7,095 nt of DNA from Sulfurovum sp. GTDB taxonomy: Bacteria > Campylobacterota > Campylobacteria > Campylobacterales > Sulfurovaceae. Shown one piece after another: positions 4,256-7,095 of this stretch; the first letter of the stretch is position 1, and every line of letters starts with the position of its first letter. Where the stretch lies: NCBI GenBank assembly GCA_030626265.1, contig DAOUPF010000065.1, forward strand, positions 1 through 7,095. The letters run 5' to 3'. The notes under the pieces are model-generated. The model saw only the letters and a program-made list of their open reading frames with translations, made no database searches and was not told where the DNA came from. The position numbers and the translations under genes were made by a program.

Positions 4256-6250
4256 TTACTTCTTAGAATTCTCTTCAACCTTTGCTAGTACTACATTCAA
4301 ATCACTCTCGGTAGCAAAACATCTATCTATCGTACAAGCTAGATATTTGCCATCCTCTATATCTATGGCTTTTGTTAGTAGATATGGGTTGCCTAGCTTG
4401 TTTATAGTGTCTCTGTTTTTCAGTAGATTTTCTTGGGTTGATTTAAGTACTTTGTATTCTGTTTTGTATCCGACAAAAGTATTGAAAGCAGAGGCTATAG
4501 AGCTTGGGTACTGTTGCATCATGCCAGAGTTTTGGCTGATAGACTTCTTGGCTAGTGCATATAGCTTGGTATCATCTGTGAGAGTTGAGAGTTTAAATAG
4601 AGCCTTTGTCATCACTGACTGTGGGCTAGCATATGCACTATCATATGGAGAGCTTGTGGTTTGGAACTCATCGTCACTTAGATACCACTGCTCATCTCTA
4701 TAGAACTTGTTTACTCCATCATTTGCCAGTATGCTGGCTAGTACCATATATCTCTTGTCATAGCTAAACTGGTATGCTTCAGTCAAAGCATCTATCAAAA
4801 AGGCATAATCCTCAAACAAACCTTTTACTTTGAGCTTCTTACCTATGAGTTTTTGATGATAAAGGGTACTGCTGACATACATATTTTCTATGAGAGTATT
4901 TAGTAGGGTTATAGCTCTATCTCCGTATTTTGAGTCTATTTTTGCAGTATCAAATAGTGAGCTGATATACATAGCATTCCATGAGGTGAGTATCTTGTTA
5001 TCTACAAAAGGATAGCTCTTTTTGGCTCTTAGATCCTCTAGGTCTCTTTTTACTTTTTCTAGGTTTTTGATAGGGCTGTTTTTTGCTATATGAGGGTTAG
5101 TCTGCCCATGCTCGAAGTTACCCTTCTTTGTTATGTGAAAGTAATCTAGAATAGCCCTTATATCCTCTAGGCTATAACCTTTGTTTTTAAGATATGTATA
5201 TGTATCTTCGTATTTAAATACGAAGTAATATCCCTCCTCTTTATGCCCTTTTTCAGTCAGACTATCAGCATCACTCGCACTATATAACAAATCATCTTTT
5301 GCAAATCTCTTGTCTATAAAAGCCACAAGGTCATCAATCACAGTCTTATATTTCTTATCTTTGGTGATAGCGTATGCTTTTGTATATACTCTCAGTAGCT
5401 CTGCTTGGGTATAGAGCATCTTTTCAAAGTGAGGTATGAGCCATTGTTTATCTACACTATAGCGATAAAACCCACTCTCTATCTGGTCATATATACCACC
5501 CTCAGCCATAGCTTTGAGAGTGAAGTTTACCTTCTGGAGTAAGCTTGTGTCACCATTGATACTATATAGGTCTAGCATCGCCTCTAGCATAGTAGCTCGT
5601 GGAAACTTTGGTGCACCACCATGACCACCATGTTTTGCATCAAATCCATCCGTAACAGCGGATGTAAATGTATCTATAGTCTTTTGCAAATCTGAGTCTA
5701 TGACTTGTATATCTTGGGTATTGGCTCTGTTTGCTATCTCATGTAGTTCATTTGCACTATCAGTGATCTTTTTTCTGTCATTTTTGTATATCTCAGATAT
5801 CTCAGATAGTAGTCCTATGAGATTCTTCTTTGGGATATATGTACCACTCCAAAATGCCTTTTTGTCAGGTGTCATGATGATAGTCAGTGGCCATCCACCA
5901 CCTCTACGGTTCATAGTCTGATACACAGACTGATAGAAGCTATCTAGCTGAGGCATCTCTTCACGATCTACTTTGATAGATATATAGTCTTTGTTCAATA
6001 CCTCTGCCACCTCCGTGTCTTCAAAACTCTCCTCCTCCATCACATGACACCAGTGACAAGTACTGTAGCCTACAGAGAGGAAGATAAGCTTATCCTGCTT
6101 TAGAGCCTCTGATAGTGTATCTTTGCTCCATGCCATCCATGAGACTGGATTGTCTTTGTGCTGTAGTAGATATGGGGACTGCTCATTTTTGAGGTCATTT
6201 GCAGTTATTGTTGTTAGTAACATAATAGCTCCTAAGATTATACTTTTCAT
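4256..6250 (-). CDS. Exported DUF255 (YyaL/SSP411-like) protein: thioredoxin fold plus alpha/alpha barrel
   Basis: A 664-residue protein of the DUF255/YyaL family (human relative SPATA20), whose biochemical role is not established. A Sec-type leader (1-17, hydrophobic 4-15, ending ITA) suggests a periplasmic location. The thioredoxin-like domain spans about 20-180: SPYLLQHKDNPVSW (25-38), [16 protein letters not shown] (61-76) with redox-type Cys65/Cys68, VDREEMP (94-100) and GGWPL (118-122). The rest resembles a six-hairpin glycosidase-like barrel: HGGAPKFPRATML (210-222), YSVDKQWLIPHFEKMLY (264-280), SASDADS (324-330) and LTSWNAM (421-427). The C-terminal Cys639-X4-Cys644 matches the conserved cysteine pair of the family tail. 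The start has AAAGG (6257-6261, minus strand). It is convergent with the small membrane protein gene and divergent from a paralog at 6365. Confidence 0.9.
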   Translation of the reverse strand: MKSIILGAIMLLTTITANDLKNEQSPYLLQHKDNPVSWMAWSKDTLSEALKQDKLIFLSVGYSTCHWCHVMEEESFEDTEVAEVLNKDYISIKVDREEMPQLDSFYQSVYQTMNRRGGGWPLTIIMTPDKKAFWSGTYIPKKNLIGLLSEISEIYKNDRKKITDSANELHEIANRANTQDIQVIDSDLQKTIDTFTSAVTDGFDAKHGGHGGAPKFPRATMLEAMLDLYSINGDTSLLQKVNFTLKAMAEGGIYDQIESGFYRYSVDKQWLIPHFEKMLYTQAELLRVYTKAYAITKDKKYKTVIDDLVAFIDKRFAKDDLLYSASDADSLTEKGHKEEGYYFVFKYEDTYTYLKNKGYSLEDIRAILDYFHITKKGNFEHGQTNPHIAKNSPIKNLEKVKRDLEDLRAKKSYPFVDNKILTSWNAMYISSLFDTAKIDSKYGDRAITLLNTLIENMYVSSTLYHQKLIGKKLKVKGLFEDYAFLIDALTEAYQFSYDKRYMVLASILANDGVNKFYRDEQWYLSDDEFQTTSSPYDSAYASPQSVMTKALFKLSTLTDDTKLYALAKKSISQNSGMMQQYPSSIASAFNTFVGYKTEYKVLKSTQENLLKNRDTINKLGNPYLLTKAIDIEDGKYLACTIDRCFATESDLNVVLAKVEENSKK
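6027..6061 (-). repeat. 35-bp perfect inverted repeat, arm 1 (in the minus-strand DUF255 gene)
   Basis: The minus-strand copy of the codons for [13 protein letters not shown] is identical over 35 bp to 6566-6600 on the plus strand. Both arms lie in the active-site region of the two paralogs and face each other across the divergent promoters. Confidence 0.85.
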
Positions 6251-6317
6251 CTATTGCCTTTAGTGATATTGTAAGCAAAATATTAGTCTAATAGTGTAAA
6301 TGGAAAGTAAATAATTT

Positions 6318-6345
6318 TTGATATCTATTCATTTGCTATTATTAT
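6318..6345 (+). promoter_or_regulatory. Possible promoter of the plus-strand DUF255 gene
   Basis: TTGATA (6318-6323) and TATTAT (6340-6345) with 16-bp spacing would give a start near 6352 and a 5' leader of about 13 nt, without a clear Shine-Dalgarno. The 114-bp divergent gap (6251-6364) must also carry the minus-strand promoter, which I could not place with confidence because the whole gap is AT-rich. Confidence 0.35.
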
Positions 6346-6358
6346 AAAACTAGTACAA
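6341..6358 (+). repeat. Third, partial copy of the interspersed repeat core
   Basis: attataaaactagtacaa matches 980-997 at 17 of 18 positions. It lies just before the start codon of the plus-strand DUF255 gene and overlaps its putative -10 box. The match does not extend further on either side, so chance in AT-rich DNA cannot be excluded. Confidence 0.4.
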
Positions 6359-6364
6359 TATTGA

Positions 6365-7095
6365 ATGAAAAAAATTATATTTATACTATTTATATTTCAA
6401 TCACTATATGCAGAACATAAGTTTACAAATGATTTGATAAATGAAGATTCCTTATATCTACGACAGCATGCTCATAACCCAGTAGAGTGGTATCCATGGG
6501 GGAATGAAGCACTAGAGAGGGCCAAGAGAGAGAACAAACTGATATTTCTATCTATTGGCTATAGCACTTGTCACTGGTGTCATGTGATGGAGGAGGAGAG
6601 CTTTGAGGATGAGGGTATAGCAATGCTACTCAATGAAAGCTATATATCTATCAAAATAGACAGAGAAGAGTTGCCACAGATAGATAAAAAGTATCAAAAA
6701 CTATATCTAGATGTAAATGGCAAGAGGGGAGGTTGGCCTCTCAATGTATTTTTGACTCCAGATTTAGAGCCTCTACATATAGCCATATATATACCTGCTA
6801 CTAGAGGATATGGCTCGATAGGTATGAGTGAGATGTTACCTAATTTTGCCAATAGATATGAGAAAAAACCAGAAGAGATAGCCAAGCTAGTCACGGTATA
6901 CAAAAATGCAAAACAGATAAATAAGAGTCTAGATAAAAACCTGACCATGGGGATAGTATCAAAAGTTTTAACAGATATAGAGCATAGTTTTGACAAAGAG
7001 TATGGAGGTTTTGATACTAGACCTAAATTCCCAGAAGCTTCTAAGATAGAGCTACTACTCAACATATACAAGCTAAATGGTAACAAAAAAGCACT
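6365..7095 (+). CDS. Exported DUF255 (YyaL-like) paralog, N-terminal part
   Basis: Reading from ATG 6365, 243 codons stay open to the window edge, so the 3' part is missing. A Sec leader ([16 protein letters not shown], 1-16) predicts export, with cleavage after SLYA. The family motifs follow: [19 protein letters not shown] (28-46), [16 protein letters not shown] (65-80) with Cys69/Cys72, [10 protein letters not shown] (98-107) and [12 protein letters not shown] (122-133). [17 protein letters not shown] (209-225) marks entry to the alpha/alpha-barrel domain. The family usually has a GGTYFP-like strand after the TPD motif; here it reads HIAIYIP, so the segment is divergent. No good Shine-Dalgarno precedes the ATG, but the leader and alignment to the neighbour make this start the best choice. 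It is divergently arranged with the 664-residue paralog. Confidence 0.88.
   Translation, partial: MKKIIFILFIFQSLYAEHKFTNDLINEDSLYLRQHAHNPVEWYPWGNEALERAKRENKLIFLSIGYSTCHWCHVMEEESFEDEGIAMLLNESYISIKIDREELPQIDKKYQKLYLDVNGKRGGWPLNVFLTPDLEPLHIAIYIPATRGYGSIGMSEMLPNFANRYEKKPEEIAKLVTVYKNAKQINKSLDKNLTMGIVSKVLTDIEHSFDKEYGGFDTRPKFPEASKIELLLNIYKLNGNKKA
6566..6600 (+). repeat. 35-bp perfect inverted repeat, arm 2 (in the plus-strand DUF255 gene)
   Basis: Identical on the plus strand to the reverse complement of 6027-6061, including every synonymous position across the [10 protein letters not shown] codons. The arms enclose 504 bp holding both start codons and the shared promoter region. Confidence 0.85.

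Noticed and set aside
4182..4703. 173-codon plus-strand ORF starting METLVPS
   Set aside because: It begins inside the REP element and then reads antisense through the well-supported DUF255 gene; no ribosome binding site and no family resemblance.
6694..7086. 130-codon minus-strand ORF at the right end
   Set aside because: Antisense to the plus-strand DUF255 paralog, which shows complete family motifs; no ribosome binding site.

Overview
The window looks like a chromosomal segment of a low-GC member of the Campylobacterota (Sulfurimonas/Sulfurovum/Arcobacter-like). This rests on the strong resemblance of the MetY protein to my recollection of the Campylobacter enzyme, on A/T-rich codon use with very frequent ATA and CTA, and on short Sec leaders ending in forms such as SLYA. 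Genus and species cannot be fixed from the sequence alone. Codon use is similar in all genes, so I see no clear sign of recent transfer.

Layout. (1) Positions 2-730 hold the 3' end of a gene for an ELWxxDGT-repeat protein, followed by a large AT-rich palindrome (752-805). (2) The 416-bp gap 731-1146 has no convincing gene but is dense in signals: the palindrome, a REP/BIME-like double hairpin enclosed by a perfect 13-bp inverted repeat (830-931), a 41-bp interspersed repeat (958-998), an IscR/Rrf2-like palindrome (1009-1033), 10-bp phased direct repeats (1061-1080) and a consensus sigma70 promoter (1082-1110). (3) Positions 1147-3772 form a tight sulfur-assimilation operon: metY (sulfide to homocysteine), an Rrf2/CymR-type regulator and cysK (sulfide to cysteine). 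Gaps are only 15 and 10 bp. The regulator carries no cluster cysteines and ends in isoleucine, which fits a CymR-CysK type of control. (4) The 179-bp gap 3773-3951 holds a second 41-bp repeat and a structured element with a UUCG-capped hairpin, just upstream of a 65-aa two-helix membrane protein (3952-4149). (5) A convergent gap (4150-4255) holds a hairpin and a second REP/BIME copy. (6) On the minus strand, 4256-6250 encodes a secreted DUF255/YyaL-like thioredoxin-fold plus alpha/alpha-barrel protein. (7) Across a 114-bp divergent gap, a second DUF255 paralog starts at 6365 and runs off the window. The two paralogs share a perfect 35-bp inverted repeat over the CHWCH active-site codons.

Together, the central operon channels sulfide into the two sulfur amino acids under a probable cysteine-responsive regulator. 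The paired DUF255 proteins are likely periplasmic but of unknown function. I found no CRISPR array, tRNA, rRNA, transposase gene or defence cassette. The unexplained material is in the intergenic repeats and RNA-like structures.
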